Assembly: GCA_046566065.1 (NCBI GenBank)
Contig: JBKHXK010000008.1
Span: 15,078 to 79,077 of the forward strand
DNA from: MB1-2 sp046566065
GTDB taxonomy: Bacteria > Actinomycetota > CADDZG01 > WHSQ01
Length of the DNA: 64,000 bases
Direction of reading: 5' to 3'
In this document: piece after piece, positions 24,709 to 32,964 of the stretch
Layout of the letters: the number at the start of each line of letters is the position of its first letter
Numbering within the stretch: the first letter of the stretch is position 1
Notes under the pieces: generated by a model
What the model saw: the letters and a program-made list of their open reading frames with translations, nothing else
Told to the model about the DNA's origin: nothing
Database searches by the model: none
Translations under genes and position numbers: made by a program

Positions 24709-25953
24709 TCAGTTGTCCTTCCCCCCGCTGTCGCCGCTCGCCGGCTTGGTGAACTCGGAGTCCTGCGAGCGTGCCTCGAGGTTCTGAACCTTCTCGCGGG
24801 CATCCTCCAGAGATTCCGCTTTGATCCCCTCTTCAACGTTGCTGCGCAGGAACTCGGGGAGGTCCTCGACGGCGACATCGGTCGGCTCCTCAGGTTCCTT
24901 CAAGGAGAAGCCCATGATGTTCTCGGGGATGCCTCGGTAGATCGTGACCGTTCCAGAGCTGTCCGCCCCGATGAAGTACGAGTTGTTCAGGGTGTAGCGA
25001 GCGGCGGCGTACGCGCCACCTGCGAGGAGGAGCACGACGGCAAGGGGGATGACCACGAGGCCCCACCTTCTTCGTCGGGGGGCGACGTCGACGGGTCCGA
25101 CCTGCGCGATCTCGTCGGGCACACGATGCACCCCGGTGTCCACCGCCGGGGCTCGCTCCACGTCGGGCTCGGTCGTCTCGCGCTGAGTGATCGGGGTTGG
25201 ACGGTCGTCGCTCGAGGTGTGCGTCACCGACGAAGCGGATCCGACGTCTGCGAGGTCGATGAGGACGACCGTGACGTTGTCTTCGCCGCCCGCCTCGAGA
25301 GCGCGGGCAACGAGCTCCTCCGCGGCGGCAGTCGGGTCGGGCTGCGTGGATAGGACCTCGTGGAGGTCTTCGTTCCCGATCATCGACGTAAGGCCGTCAC
25401 TGCACAGGAGTAGGCGATCGCCCTCGGCTACTTCCATCGAGAGCTCGTCGACCTCGACGTCAGCATCGACACCGAGGGCTCTCGTGATGATGCTCCTTTG
25501 GGGGTGGCGCTCTGCCTCTTCAGGCTTGAGGCGGCCCTCGCGAACCATCCGACTGACCAGCGTGTGGTCCTCGGTTATCTGGGAGAGCTCTTGTCCTCTA
25601 TATAGGTAGGCGCGCGAATCGCCTACGTGGGCGATGTGGATCTTGTGGTCGTTCAGCAACGCCAGCGTGCACGTCGTCCCCATCCCCCGCAGCGCCGGGT
25701 CGTTCTGGGCCTTCTCCCAGATCGCAGTGTTCGCTCCGCGCACGATCGACGCGAGCTCGGCCGTGTTGCGAGGCATCGCCTCGTCGGCGCGCTCGGCGAT
25801 CATGTCAACAGCTGTGGCGGAGGCGACGTCTCCGGCGATGTGACCGCCCATCCCGTCCGCCACTGCGAACAGCGGAGCCTTGACTAGATAAGAGTCTTCG
25901 TTGCCCTGGCGGACGCGGCCCACATCCGTCTTCGCCGCCACGACCGGTTTCAT
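24709..25953 (-). CDS. pstP: PP2C-type Ser/Thr phosphatase PstP
   Basis: 414 aa. The PPM domain (1-235) shows TDVGRVRQGNEDS, VADGMGGHIAGDVAS, HVGDSRAYLYR, LLLCSDGLT and GGEDNVTVVLIDL with the metal-binding Asp residues. A linker, one transmembrane helix (WGLVVIPLAVVLLLAGGAYAAA, about 315-335) and an extracellular domain follow. It reverses phosphorylation by PknA/PknB and FHA-bound targets. ATGA overlap with fhaB upstream. Its stop lies just before the RodA start. Confidence 0.95.
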   Translation of the reverse strand: MKPVVAAKTDVGRVRQGNEDSYLVKAPLFAVADGMGGHIAGDVASATAVDMIAERADEAMPRNTAELASIVRGANTAIWEKAQNDPALRGMGTTCTLALLNDHKIHIAHVGDSRAYLYRGQELSQITEDHTLVSRMVREGRLKPEEAERHPQRSIITRALGVDADVEVDELSMEVAEGDRLLLCSDGLTSMIGNEDLHEVLSTQPDPTAAAEELVARALEAGGEDNVTVVLIDLADVGSASSVTHTSSDDRPTPITQRETTEPDVERAPAVDTGVHRVPDEIAQVGPVDVAPRRRRWGLVVIPLAVVLLLAGGAYAAARYTLNNSYFIGADSSGTVTIYRGIPENIMGFSLKEPEEPTDVAVEDLPEFLRSNVEEGIKAESLEDAREKVQNLEARSQDSEFTKPASGDSGGKDN

Positions 25954-26414
25954 TTGCGCATCTCGAGGACGGTCTTGCCGATCTTCACTCGATCGCCTCG
26001 CTGCAGCTCGGTGGGCGAGGTGATCCGTCTGCGGTTCACGTAGGTGCCGTTGGTCGACCCAAGGTCTTCGACGAGCACGGCGCCATCGCGCGTGAAGATC
26101 CGCGCGTGCATCTGGCTGACGTAAGAGTCATCCAGGACCAGGTGACACTTCTCTGCCCTGCCGATGATCACCTCGTCAGACAGGTCCAGCGTTCGACCCT
26201 TCTTGTCTCCTTCGATGACGGCGGCCCTACGGAACGCCTTCTTCTTGCCGCGTGCAGCGGGGGCCGATGTGGGCGCCACTGAGCGCCGGGAGGTCGCGCT
26301 GGGAGCGGACGCAGGACGGAGCTCGAGATAGATCACGCGCACAGCGCGCGCGATGAAGATGTAGAGGACCGCCAGGAACACATACTTCAGTAGCTCTAAT
26401 ACGAGGTCAGGCAT
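25950..26414 (-). CDS. fhaB: FHA-domain protein FhaB (FipA)
   Basis: 154 aa from ATG 26414 (MPDLVLELLKYVFLAVLYIF), a membrane-anchored protein with one N-terminal helix, a Ser/Ala/Pro-rich linker and a C-terminal FHA domain (about 72-152): VIIGRAEKCHLVLDD, SQMHARIF, DLGSTNGTYVN. FHA domains read phosphothreonine; FhaB is a PknA/PknB target acting in septum formation. The frame extends further upstream into fhaA, but this start gives the normal length and overlaps fhaA by only 8 nt. Confidence 0.94.
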   Translation of the reverse strand: MPDLVLELLKYVFLAVLYIFIARAVRVIYLELRPASAPSATSRRSVAPTSAPAARGKKKAFRRAAVIEGDKKGRTLDLSDEVIIGRAEKCHLVLDDSYVSQMHARIFTRDGAVLVEDLGSTNGTYVNRRRITSPTELQRGDRVKIGKTVLEMRK

Positions 26415-27195
26415 CGGTCTGTGCCCCGCTGATCTCGAAGACCATCTCACTCGTGCCGAAAGACAACCGGTCTCCGTCCTCCAGCGGGTGCTCGCGTGCG
26501 AGCTTTCCGTTCACGAGGGTGCCGTTCGTAGATCCCAGGTCGACCAGCAGCCAGCGAGACCCTTCGCGGCGAAGCTCTGCATGTCTCCTGCTCACGTTCG
26601 AGTCGGCGAGGACGACGTCGCACGTCGACAGGCGCCCGATCACGACGGGTTGGCGGGTGATCGAGATCTTCTCCTTCCGGTTGCCTTTCTCGTCGAGCAC
26701 CACCAACTGTGCCCCTGATCCCACCACTCCCATGCGCGCTGCAGTGTCAGAAGAGACCGCCCGGCTGGAATCCGCACTTCCCTCTTCGGGCTCATGGGTA
26801 GACACCTTCGATCCCTTGACGTCCTCATCGGCGACCAGTGACGCCTCTACGCTGAGCTCTCCGGTCCCCATCTCGTCGACCTTGTGGAAAGACACCCGAG
26901 GCAGGCCCATCAGGTTCCAGTGCTGGCGCTTGGCCTCCTCGATGACGAGCTCCGAGAACTCCCTCTCCAGACCGGCCCTCATCTGGTCGAAGCGGGCGTG
27001 GTCGTCCGGGCTCAGGAAGACCCTGAACTCGTTCGGGGCGTAGGTGCGGTTCACCGAGACGGTCTTGCTCTCCCCCATCTCCCGCAGGATCCGGCGCCCG
27101 ACCTCGACGGGCTGCAGCCCGGACCGGAACATCTTCGTGAAGAATCCCTCTACGAGACCCTCCAACCTCTGCTCGATGCTCTTGGCTACGCCCAT
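26407..27195 (-). CDS. fhaA: FHA-domain protein FhaA (DUF3662-FHA)
   Basis: 262 aa. Residues 1-125 are the DUF3662 domain (IEQRLEGLVEGFFTKMF, LQPVEVGRRILREM, YAPNEFRVFLSPDDHARF). The C-terminal FHA domain (about 180-258) has VVIGRLSTCDVVLAD, VSRRHAELRR and DLGSTNGTLVNG. Mycobacterial FhaA is about twice as long because of a linker that is short here. It binds phosphorylated MviN/FhaB-type partners in wall synthesis. First gene of the seven-gene operon; tRNA-Leu lies 70 nt away on the other strand. Confidence 0.94.
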   Translation of the reverse strand: MGVAKSIEQRLEGLVEGFFTKMFRSGLQPVEVGRRILREMGESKTVSVNRTYAPNEFRVFLSPDDHARFDQMRAGLEREFSELVIEEAKRQHWNLMGLPRVSFHKVDEMGTGELSVEASLVADEDVKGSKVSTHEPEEGSADSSRAVSSDTAARMGVVGSGAQLVVLDEKGNRKEKISITRQPVVIGRLSTCDVVLADSNVSRRHAELRREGSRWLLVDLGSTNGTLVNGKLAREHPLEDGDRLSFGTSEMVFEISGAQTDA

Positions 27196-27266
27196 GAGGC
27201 CCGATTATGCCCGCCTGCCCTGAGTCTCACTCTTCGTAACGACGTCTATATCCTTTGAGCGTTCCC

Positions 27267-27349
27267 GGGCGAGTGGTGGAACGGCAGACACGCTGGCTTC
27301 AGGTGCCAGTGCTCGCAAGAGTGTGGGGGTTCAAATCCCCCCTCGCCCA
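27267..27349 (+). tRNA. tRNA-Leu (CAG)
   Basis: Class II tRNA with acceptor GGGCGAG/CTCGCCC, anticodon loop TTCAGGT (anticodon CAG), a long variable arm (TGCTCGCAAGAGTGT) and T-arm GGGGGTTCAAATCCCCC. CCA is not encoded. It is divergent from fhaA exactly as leuT is in M. tuberculosis. Confidence 0.96.
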
Positions 27350-27495
27350 CCGAAGAACCGAGAGGCGGCCTCCACCCTTTTCTTCGCGGGCTAGGCGCGG
27401 AAATGACCCTTGAAAGTGCTTGACTCGCCTTATGTTCTTGCCGAAAGAATCTCCGAAGGGGAGCCACTCGATGCGGAGAGTCAGGAGGCATAGGG

Positions 27496-28263
27496 GTGGT
27501 GGACAGGGACGCCTCGCGGGAGCGTTCCGAGGACTACGAAGGTCGACTGGCGGGCCTCGACGAGACCCTGTCGATCCTCGTCCATGAACTGCGGAATCCG
27601 CTCACGATCATGCAGGGCTTCGCGACCACGCTCGTGAACGCGGCGGAAGCTATGGATCCGGAAGCCGTCGTAAAGGCGGCCAAGGCCGTTGAGCGCGGCG
27701 CCCGCCGTATGGACCTCCTGCTCTCCACGCTGCGAGACGCATCGGTCTTCGACGGTGGAGAGATGCCTCTGCTCCTCAAGGACGTTCTGGTGAGCGATCT
27801 GGTCGACGAGGTAGTCGAGAGCGTTCAGACCATCGCCCCGGAGCATTCGCTGGTGTGTTCGATCGAGGACGACGTTCTGGTTCGGGTGGACATCATCCGG
27901 ATCCAGCAGATCCTGACCAACCTTCTTTCCAACGCGATCAAGTTCTCCCCGGCGGACTCCAGGGTCGATCTCAAGGTCTCCCGAGACGACGACACCGTGA
28001 CCATCTGCGTTTCGGATGAGGGCCCCGGCATCCCGGCGGAGAGGGTGGACGAGCTCTTCCAGAAGTTCTCTCGGCTGGGGGCCGAGGTGAGCGGAACCGG
28101 TCTGGGCCTTTACCTTTCGAGGGCGATAGCCCGGGCGCATGGGGGAGATCTCGAGCTCGCGGCGCGGCAGGGCAGGGGATGCGACTTCCTGCTTCGACTG
28201 CCGATCCATAGTGCCTCCAGCGAAGCCTCCCTCCCCTCCTACCGAAAGGGTCAGCCCCGCTAG
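27496..28263 (+). CDS. Small soluble histidine kinase
   Basis: 255 aa, no membrane segment. The HisKA H-box is VHELRNPLTIMQGFA (His about residue 30); HATPase motifs are QILTNLLSNAIKFSP (N box), DEGPGIP (G1), LFQKFSR (F box) and GTGLGLYLSRAIARAHGG (G2). There is no visible sensor domain, so the input is a partner protein or the first 25 residues. It closely resembles the kinase upstream of kaiB at 59613, including the ending LPIH. No response regulator adjoins it. AGGAGG lies six nucleotides before GTG. Confidence 0.88.
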   Translation: MVDRDASRERSEDYEGRLAGLDETLSILVHELRNPLTIMQGFATTLVNAAEAMDPEAVVKAAKAVERGARRMDLLLSTLRDASVFDGGEMPLLLKDVLVSDLVDEVVESVQTIAPEHSLVCSIEDDVLVRVDIIRIQQILTNLLSNAIKFSPADSRVDLKVSRDDDTVTICVSDEGPGIPAERVDELFQKFSRLGAEVSGTGLGLYLSRAIARAHGGDLELAARQGRGCDFLLRLPIHSASSEASLPSYRKGQPR

Positions 28264-28320
28264 GGAAGCTTTTCGGGGGTTGCGGGCGTAAGCTTCCTCT
28301 CTAGCTAGGCACGAGAGAGG
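28264..28320. promoter_or_regulatory. Two nested inverted repeats upstream of the BlaI-like gene
   Basis: GGAAGCTT (28264-28271) pairs with AAGCTTCC (28290-28297), 18 nt apart, starting right after the kinase stop; it may be that gene's terminator or an operator. CCTCTCT (28296-28302) pairs with AGAGAGG (28314-28320); the right arm is also the ribosome-binding site of the next gene. Confidence 0.35.
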
Positions 28321-28327
28321 GGCATCG

Positions 28328-28726
28328 ATGACTGCAAGACGCCGCCAGCCGCTGGCCGACGTACTCGGCCCGCTCGAGGCCGAGGTCATGGACATCGTGT
28401 GGGACCGTCGGGAGGCGACCGTTCGTGACGTGCACCGTGCGCTCGCCGACAAGCGCCGCATCGCCTACACGACGGTGATGACCACGATGGGCCGGCTCAC
28501 CGAGAAGGGTCTGCTGAAACGGGTGGAGGAGCAGCCCGCTCATCACTATTTCCCTGCAGTCAGTCGGGAGCAGTACGCGAGCTCTGCGGTCAAGTCCGTA
28601 GTGGACTGGCTCGTGAATCACTTCCGTGATCCTGCCGTCGCCTATTTCATCGACCGGGTCGAGAAAGAGGACGAGGCGGTGATCGATTCACTCCGGGAGG
28701 CGATCAAGCAGCGGGATGGCAAGTGA
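28328..28726 (+). CDS. BlaI/MecI/CopY-family transcriptional repressor
   Basis: 132 aa. The winged helix opens with LGPLEAEVMDIVWDRREATVRDVHRAL, typical of BlaI (LGxLExxVMxxxW), with the recognition helix RIAYTTVMTTMGRLTEKGLL and the wing VEEQPAHHYFPAV. The C-terminal half is the dimerisation region. In paired systems the repressor is cleaved or released when the membrane peptidase senses its ligand. GAGAGGGG precedes ATG. The gene at 28769 is the matching BlaR1-type peptidase. No beta-lactamase gene is adjacent. Confidence 0.92.
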   Translation: MTARRRQPLADVLGPLEAEVMDIVWDRREATVRDVHRALADKRRIAYTTVMTTMGRLTEKGLLKRVEEQPAHHYFPAVSREQYASSAVKSVVDWLVNHFRDPAVAYFIDRVEKEDEAVIDSLREAIKQRDGK

Positions 28727-28768
28727 GGATCGCTATCCCCGCCTCCGGAGCCTCAGACTGAGTTCGTC

Positions 28769-30217
28769 GTGACCTCTGCCGCACCCACCATCGTCGCGAT
28801 CGAGACCAACTCGGCTTGGGTCGTGATCTTGGCGGTCTCTCTCGTGACGATGCCGGTGGCATTGCTCCTCCGACGGTTGATCGGACGGCCGGGTGCGCTC
28901 GCTTCGTCGGTGCTGCTGGGTCTTCCGTTGGCTCTCCCCCTCGTTGCGGCCCTGAGCTTCCAGAAGAGCGTCCTCCCGGAGGTCTCTGTTCTTCGGCCGC
29001 TGGCACCGGAGCTCTTCGAGAAGCCAGACTGGAACCTGCTGCACTTCATGTTCGTTGCGGATGCCCGGGGGGAGGGACTCGTCCCCTATGCGTTCACCGG
29101 CGCCCCCGGCCGCTGGCTGTTCCTGCTGGGTGTCACGTTCAGCTCGTTCATGCTGTTGCGCAGGCTCGCCGGGGCGATCGCCCTGAGGCGACTGATACAC
29201 AGGTGCGAGGACCTCGATCCGACCCAGAACCGGGAGCTGATGGAAAGGGTAGGGCGGCTGTCCGAGGCTTCCGGTCTGAAGCAGGTTCCGGTCGTGAAGT
29301 TCCTGCCCGACAGCGTTACGGGTGCCTTCGTAGCGGGTGGTCGGGACGGGCGCATCCTGATCTCGCCCGCACTGATCGAGAGCCTGGAACCGGATGAGCT
29401 CGATGCGATCCTGGCCCACGAGCTCGCTCATATCGCAGCGCGAGACGTCCCCGTGATGGTGGTCGCCGGACTTCTCAGGGATGTGGTGGCCTGGAACCCG
29501 GTCGCTCATCTTGCGTTGCGTCGCTTGATCGCCGAGCGCGAGTTCGAAGCGGATAGGCACGCCGCTTCTCTGACCGGCAAGCCGCTGGCCGTTGCTTCCA
29601 GCCTGGTGAAGATGTGCGAGCTGATGCAGGTGCGTTCCCGGTTCGAACCGAGGCCGACGCTGGCATTCTTCAGGAACCGGGGCCGGTTGCGCCGCCGGGT
29701 GGCTGATCTCTTGGCATTGGCCGACGGGCGCAGCATTGCTCAAGCCCCGGAGCGGATCCCTTACGTGGTCGCCGCCTGCCTCGCCGCGGTCCTCGGATTG
29801 CAGGTCGGCGCCCAGGTCGCCCAGCAGGCCGACTTCGCCATCGTGTGGGACGCGCCCGACGCGGCCAGCGTCCCTCTCTGGCTCGACGGTCGACTCAGCC
29901 CGCAACGGACCCCGGTCGCCGGCTCGAGGGCGGACCGGAACAAGCGAACCAAGCAGGTCAAGAAGGTGACTTTCGCGGGAGCGCGCTTTCCGGTGTTCGG
30001 GGACGGCTACGCGCTGCGCGAGGCCGATCTGGGGCGATGGAAGAAGGCACTGTCGGTGTGGGCTAAGCGCAAGGGCTACCCCTCTCGGATGCTGATGACA
30101 GAGGTCGATCGCAGCTGGCGGGCCGCTCCCGTTTTCGCTACCCCTCGCATCGGACCCTTCGGTTTCTACCGGATCGACCTTTTCGCGAATCTGCGGGTCC
30201 CCGGTCGCCAACGCTGA
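28769..30217 (+). CDS. BlaR1/M56-like membrane metallopeptidase
   Basis: 482 aa from GTG 28769. Two N-terminal helices (AWVVILAVSLVTMPVALLL, LLGLPLALPLVAAL), a third at GRWLFLLGVTFSSFMLL, and the zinc site HELAHIAARD (about residue 213) with the third ligand in EREFEADRHA. After a further helix (VVAACLAAVLGL) there is a C-terminal extracellular domain of about 140 residues without the SxxK penicillin-binding motif of true BlaR1, so the ligand is probably not a beta-lactam. It is 42 nt after the repressor gene and should cleave it. Confidence 0.85.
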   Translation: MTSAAPTIVAIETNSAWVVILAVSLVTMPVALLLRRLIGRPGALASSVLLGLPLALPLVAALSFQKSVLPEVSVLRPLAPELFEKPDWNLLHFMFVADARGEGLVPYAFTGAPGRWLFLLGVTFSSFMLLRRLAGAIALRRLIHRCEDLDPTQNRELMERVGRLSEASGLKQVPVVKFLPDSVTGAFVAGGRDGRILISPALIESLEPDELDAILAHELAHIAARDVPVMVVAGLLRDVVAWNPVAHLALRRLIAEREFEADRHAASLTGKPLAVASSLVKMCELMQVRSRFEPRPTLAFFRNRGRLRRRVADLLALADGRSIAQAPERIPYVVAACLAAVLGLQVGAQVAQQADFAIVWDAPDAASVPLWLDGRLSPQRTPVAGSRADRNKRTKQVKKVTFAGARFPVFGDGYALREADLGRWKKALSVWAKRKGYPSRMLMTEVDRSWRAAPVFATPRIGPFGFYRIDLFANLRVPGRQR

Positions 30218-30248
30218 CGCCAGAACGCCTACGTACCCATACCTACCT

Positions 30249-30264
30249 ACTACAACGGTGGTAG
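30249..30264 (+). promoter_or_regulatory. CTAC-N7-GTAG motif upstream of oligopeptide operon 1
   Basis: ACTACAACGGTGGTAG lies 60 nt before the first binding-protein gene. It matches 13 of 16 positions of ACTACACCGATAGTAG at 37404, upstream of the second operon. The half-site ACTAC resembles BlaI-type operators and the repressor gene is 1.5 kb away, but this link is inferred. Confidence 0.5.
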
Positions 30265-30324
30265 CATCCCTTCCTTGACTCGGCGCGCGCTGGTGCGCGT
30301 CCGACGGAGTAATCAGGAGGGGAA

Positions 30325-31956
30325 ATGCGACTATCGAAACGCCTGTCGCTCATCGCTCTGCTCATGGTGCTGGCGCTCATCGCAGCGGCATGCGGCGGTG
30401 ATGGCGGGAGCACCGGCACCGACACGGGTGACACCGGAGACGGTGCCGCTACCGGTGGCGAATTCTCAGTAGCCATCTGTGAGCCGCAGTTCCTGCAGCC
30501 TGGCAACACGCAGGAGACCTGTGGGGCTCAGGTCCTGCAGGGTCTGTTCAGCCCGCTTGTCGAGTTCGACCCCGACACCGCCGAGCCCTCGAACTTGGTT
30601 GCCGAGTCGATCGAGTCGGAAGACCTCCAGACCTGGACGGTCAAGATCCAGGACGGGTGGACCTTCCACAACGGCGAGCCCCTCACTGCGCAGAACTACG
30701 TCGACGCATGGAACTGGGCTGCCGACTCCCGCAACAAGGCCCTCAACTCCTACTTCTTCGCCAACGTCGAGGGCTACGACGACCTCAACCCGGAGAAGGG
30801 CAAGCCGACCACCGATTCGATGAGCGGCCTCAAGGTCGTCGATGACACCACCTTCGAAGTGACGCTGACCGAGCCCTTCAGCCAGTTCCCGCTGACCGTC
30901 GGTTACACGGCCTTCTACCCGCTTCCCAAGGCCTTCTTCGAGGACCCGGACGCGTTCAACGAGGCTCCGATCGGCAACGGTCCGTTCATGATGGACGGCA
31001 AGTGGAAGCACGACCGCGAGATCCGTGTGAAGAAGTACCCGGACTACCCGGGCGAGCCTGCGAACGCCGACGCCATCGAGTTCCGCATCTATGCGGACCT
31101 GAACACTTCGTACACGGACCTGATCGCGGGCAACATCGACATCATCGACTCGGTCCCGACCGAGCAGCTCGCTCAGGCTCCGCAGGAGCTGGGCGACAGG
31201 TTCGTGCAGAAGGAGAGCTCCTACTTCGGTTACCTGGGCTTCCCGATGTACGAGAAGCCGTGGGACAACCTCGAGCTCCGCAAGGCCGTGTCCATGGCTA
31301 TCGACCGCGAGGCGATCACGACCGCGATCTACCAGGGCGCCTACACGCCGGCTAACTCGCTCATCCCGCCGGTGGTACCGGGTTACCGCGAAGAGGTGTG
31401 CGGCGACGTTTGCAGGCACAACCCGGACGAGGCCAAGAAGCTCTGGGATGCCAACAACGGACCCAGCGAGATCACCTTGTGGTTCAACAACGATGGTGGC
31501 CACGAAGAGTGGATGGAGGCTCTGTCGAACCAGCTCCGCAAGACGCTTGGCGTGACGACGAAGTTCGAGTCCCTCGCCTTCGAGGAGTACCTCACGCTGC
31601 AGGACGAGCACAAGATCACCGGTCCGTACCGGGCCGCGTGGGTGTTCGACTACCCGAGCCCCCAGAACTACCTCGAGCCGATCTTCGGTTGTGAGGGTTC
31701 TTCGCAGGAGTTCGGTTACGAGGACCACGGGTGCGAAGAGGCCCAGGAGCTGATCGACGAGGCGAACCAGACCGAGGACCTGGACGCAGCGATCGAGCTG
31801 TACCACCAGGCCGAGGACGCGATCCTGGCGGACCTGCCGGGCACGCCGCTGTGGTTCGGTGTCACGCAGGCCGGTTACGGCGAGGGTGTCGACAATGTGA
31901 TCTTCGATGTCTTCAGCTTCGTCCGTCTCGAAGACGTCGAGGTTGTTGACGCCTAG
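30325..31956 (+). CDS. Peptide ABC transporter substrate-binding lipoprotein (family 5)
   Basis: 543 aa. The lipoprotein signal ends LIAAACGG, then a Gly/Thr/Asp linker and the SBP_bac_5 fold (about 50-540): FSVAICEPQFLQP, LQGLFSPLVEF, LVAESIESEDLQTWTVKI, FHNGEPLTAQNYVDAW, and AIDREAITTAIYQG. The extracytoplasmic receptor captures oligopeptides for the four downstream genes. AGGAGGGG is six nucleotides before ATG. A hairpin at 31990 separates it from the permease, which would raise its level relative to the membrane parts. Confidence 0.93.
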   Translation: MRLSKRLSLIALLMVLALIAAACGGDGGSTGTDTGDTGDGAATGGEFSVAICEPQFLQPGNTQETCGAQVLQGLFSPLVEFDPDTAEPSNLVAESIESEDLQTWTVKIQDGWTFHNGEPLTAQNYVDAWNWAADSRNKALNSYFFANVEGYDDLNPEKGKPTTDSMSGLKVVDDTTFEVTLTEPFSQFPLTVGYTAFYPLPKAFFEDPDAFNEAPIGNGPFMMDGKWKHDREIRVKKYPDYPGEPANADAIEFRIYADLNTSYTDLIAGNIDIIDSVPTEQLAQAPQELGDRFVQKESSYFGYLGFPMYEKPWDNLELRKAVSMAIDREAITTAIYQGAYTPANSLIPPVVPGYREEVCGDVCRHNPDEAKKLWDANNGPSEITLWFNNDGGHEEWMEALSNQLRKTLGVTTKFESLAFEEYLTLQDEHKITGPYRAAWVFDYPSPQNYLEPIFGCEGSSQEFGYEDHGCEEAQELIDEANQTEDLDAAIELYHQAEDAILADLPGTPLWFGVTQAGYGEGVDNVIFDVFSFVRLEDVEVVDA

Positions 31957-31989
31957 CAAGAAGCTTCAAGCAACGGAGTAGCATCATCG

Positions 31990-32020
31990 GAGCGGCCGGC
32001 CATCGTGCCGGCCGCTCTTT
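31990..32020 (+). terminator. Intra-operon hairpin (attenuator) after binding-protein gene 1
   Basis: GAGCGGCCGGC-CATCGT-GCCGGCCGCTC followed by TTT, an 11-bp stem, lies between the binding-protein stop and the permease start. The second operon has a counterpart at 39185. Confidence 0.75.
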
Positions 32021-32040
32021 CCGTAAGGGGGGTTCTAGCG

Positions 32041-32964
32041 GTGGGTCGGTATTTCATCAGAAGGATCCTGCAAGTGATCCCGGTCTTCTTCGGGGCCACC
32101 TTTCTGATCTTCGCGATGGTGTTCGCACTCCCCGGCGATCCCATCCGTGCTCTCGCAGGCGAGAAACCTCTGTCGGAGGCGGTACAGCGACAGTTCCGCG
32201 AGGAGTACCACCTCGAAGACCCGTTGCCGGTGCAGTACGGGTATTACATCGCAGGCCTAGCACAGGGGAACTTCGGGCAAACCTTCCGTGGCGAGCAGGT
32301 GATCGACATCATGAAGGACAAGTTCCCGATCACGGCCAAGCTGGCGCTCTTCGCCTTCGTGTTCGAGGCCGTACTTGGGGTGATCGCCGGCATCCTGGCG
32401 GGATTGAGACGCGGGTCCTTCATCGACAACCTGGTCCTTGTCTCGACCATCACGGTGGTCTCTGTGCCGGTGTTCGTCCTTGGCTTCTTGGCGCAGCTGT
32501 TACTGGGAGTGCAGCTGAAGTTGTTCCCGATCGCCGGGATCCAGTGGGGCGCGACGAGTTACGTCCTGCCCGGGATGGTGCTCGGCTCTCTGTCGCTTTG
32601 CTACGTGGCTCGCCTGCTTCGTACTTCGCTCGGTGAGAACCTGCGCGCCGACTACGTGCGTACCGCCACGGCGAAGGGCCTTTCCCGCATGAGGGTCGTC
32701 GGCCGACACACGTTGAGGAACTCGCTGATCCCCGTCATCACCTTCCTTGCGGTCGATCTGGGGTTCCTGATGGGCGGAGCGATCGTCACGGAGTCCATCT
32801 TCAACATGCCGGGCATCGGTCGCGAGGTGTTCCTGGCGATCAGGGGCCAGGAAGGCGCCCTCGTGGTCGGCATCGTGACCGCAGGGGTGTTGATCTTCAT
32901 GTTCGCGAACCTGCTGGTCGACCTTCTCTATGCCATCCTCGACCCACGGATCCGCTATGAGTGA
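32041..32964 (+). CDS. Peptide ABC transporter permease (DppB/OppB type)
   Basis: 307 aa from GTG 32041. It begins YFIRRILQVIPVFFGATFLIF, the usual first helix of DppB, and has six predicted helices. The ATPase-coupling loop is ADYVRTATAKGLSRMRVVGRHTLRNSLIPVI (EAA-type). It forms the channel with the next permease. The stop overlaps the next gene by 8 nt. Confidence 0.93.
   Translation: MGRYFIRRILQVIPVFFGATFLIFAMVFALPGDPIRALAGEKPLSEAVQRQFREEYHLEDPLPVQYGYYIAGLAQGNFGQTFRGEQVIDIMKDKFPITAKLALFAFVFEAVLGVIAGILAGLRRGSFIDNLVLVSTITVVSVPVFVLGFLAQLLLGVQLKLFPIAGIQWGATSYVLPGMVLGSLSLCYVARLLRTSLGENLRADYVRTATAKGLSRMRVVGRHTLRNSLIPVITFLAVDLGFLMGGAIVTESIFNMPGIGREVFLAIRGQEGALVVGIVTAGVLIFMFANLLVDLLYAILDPRIRYE

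Noticed and set aside
24695..24878. N-terminal extension of the rodA main frame
   Set aside because: Ser/Arg-rich, overlaps pstP, and the true first helix is in another frame.
28733..30211. 492-codon open frame antisense to the BlaR1-like gene
   Set aside because: Same effect of biased codon use; Gln/Arg/His-rich with no fold.
30466..31959. 497-codon open frame antisense to the peptide-binding lipoprotein gene
   Set aside because: Low-complexity Arg/Leu/Val product without domains, a product of high GC at third positions; the sense gene has lipobox and ribosome-binding site.
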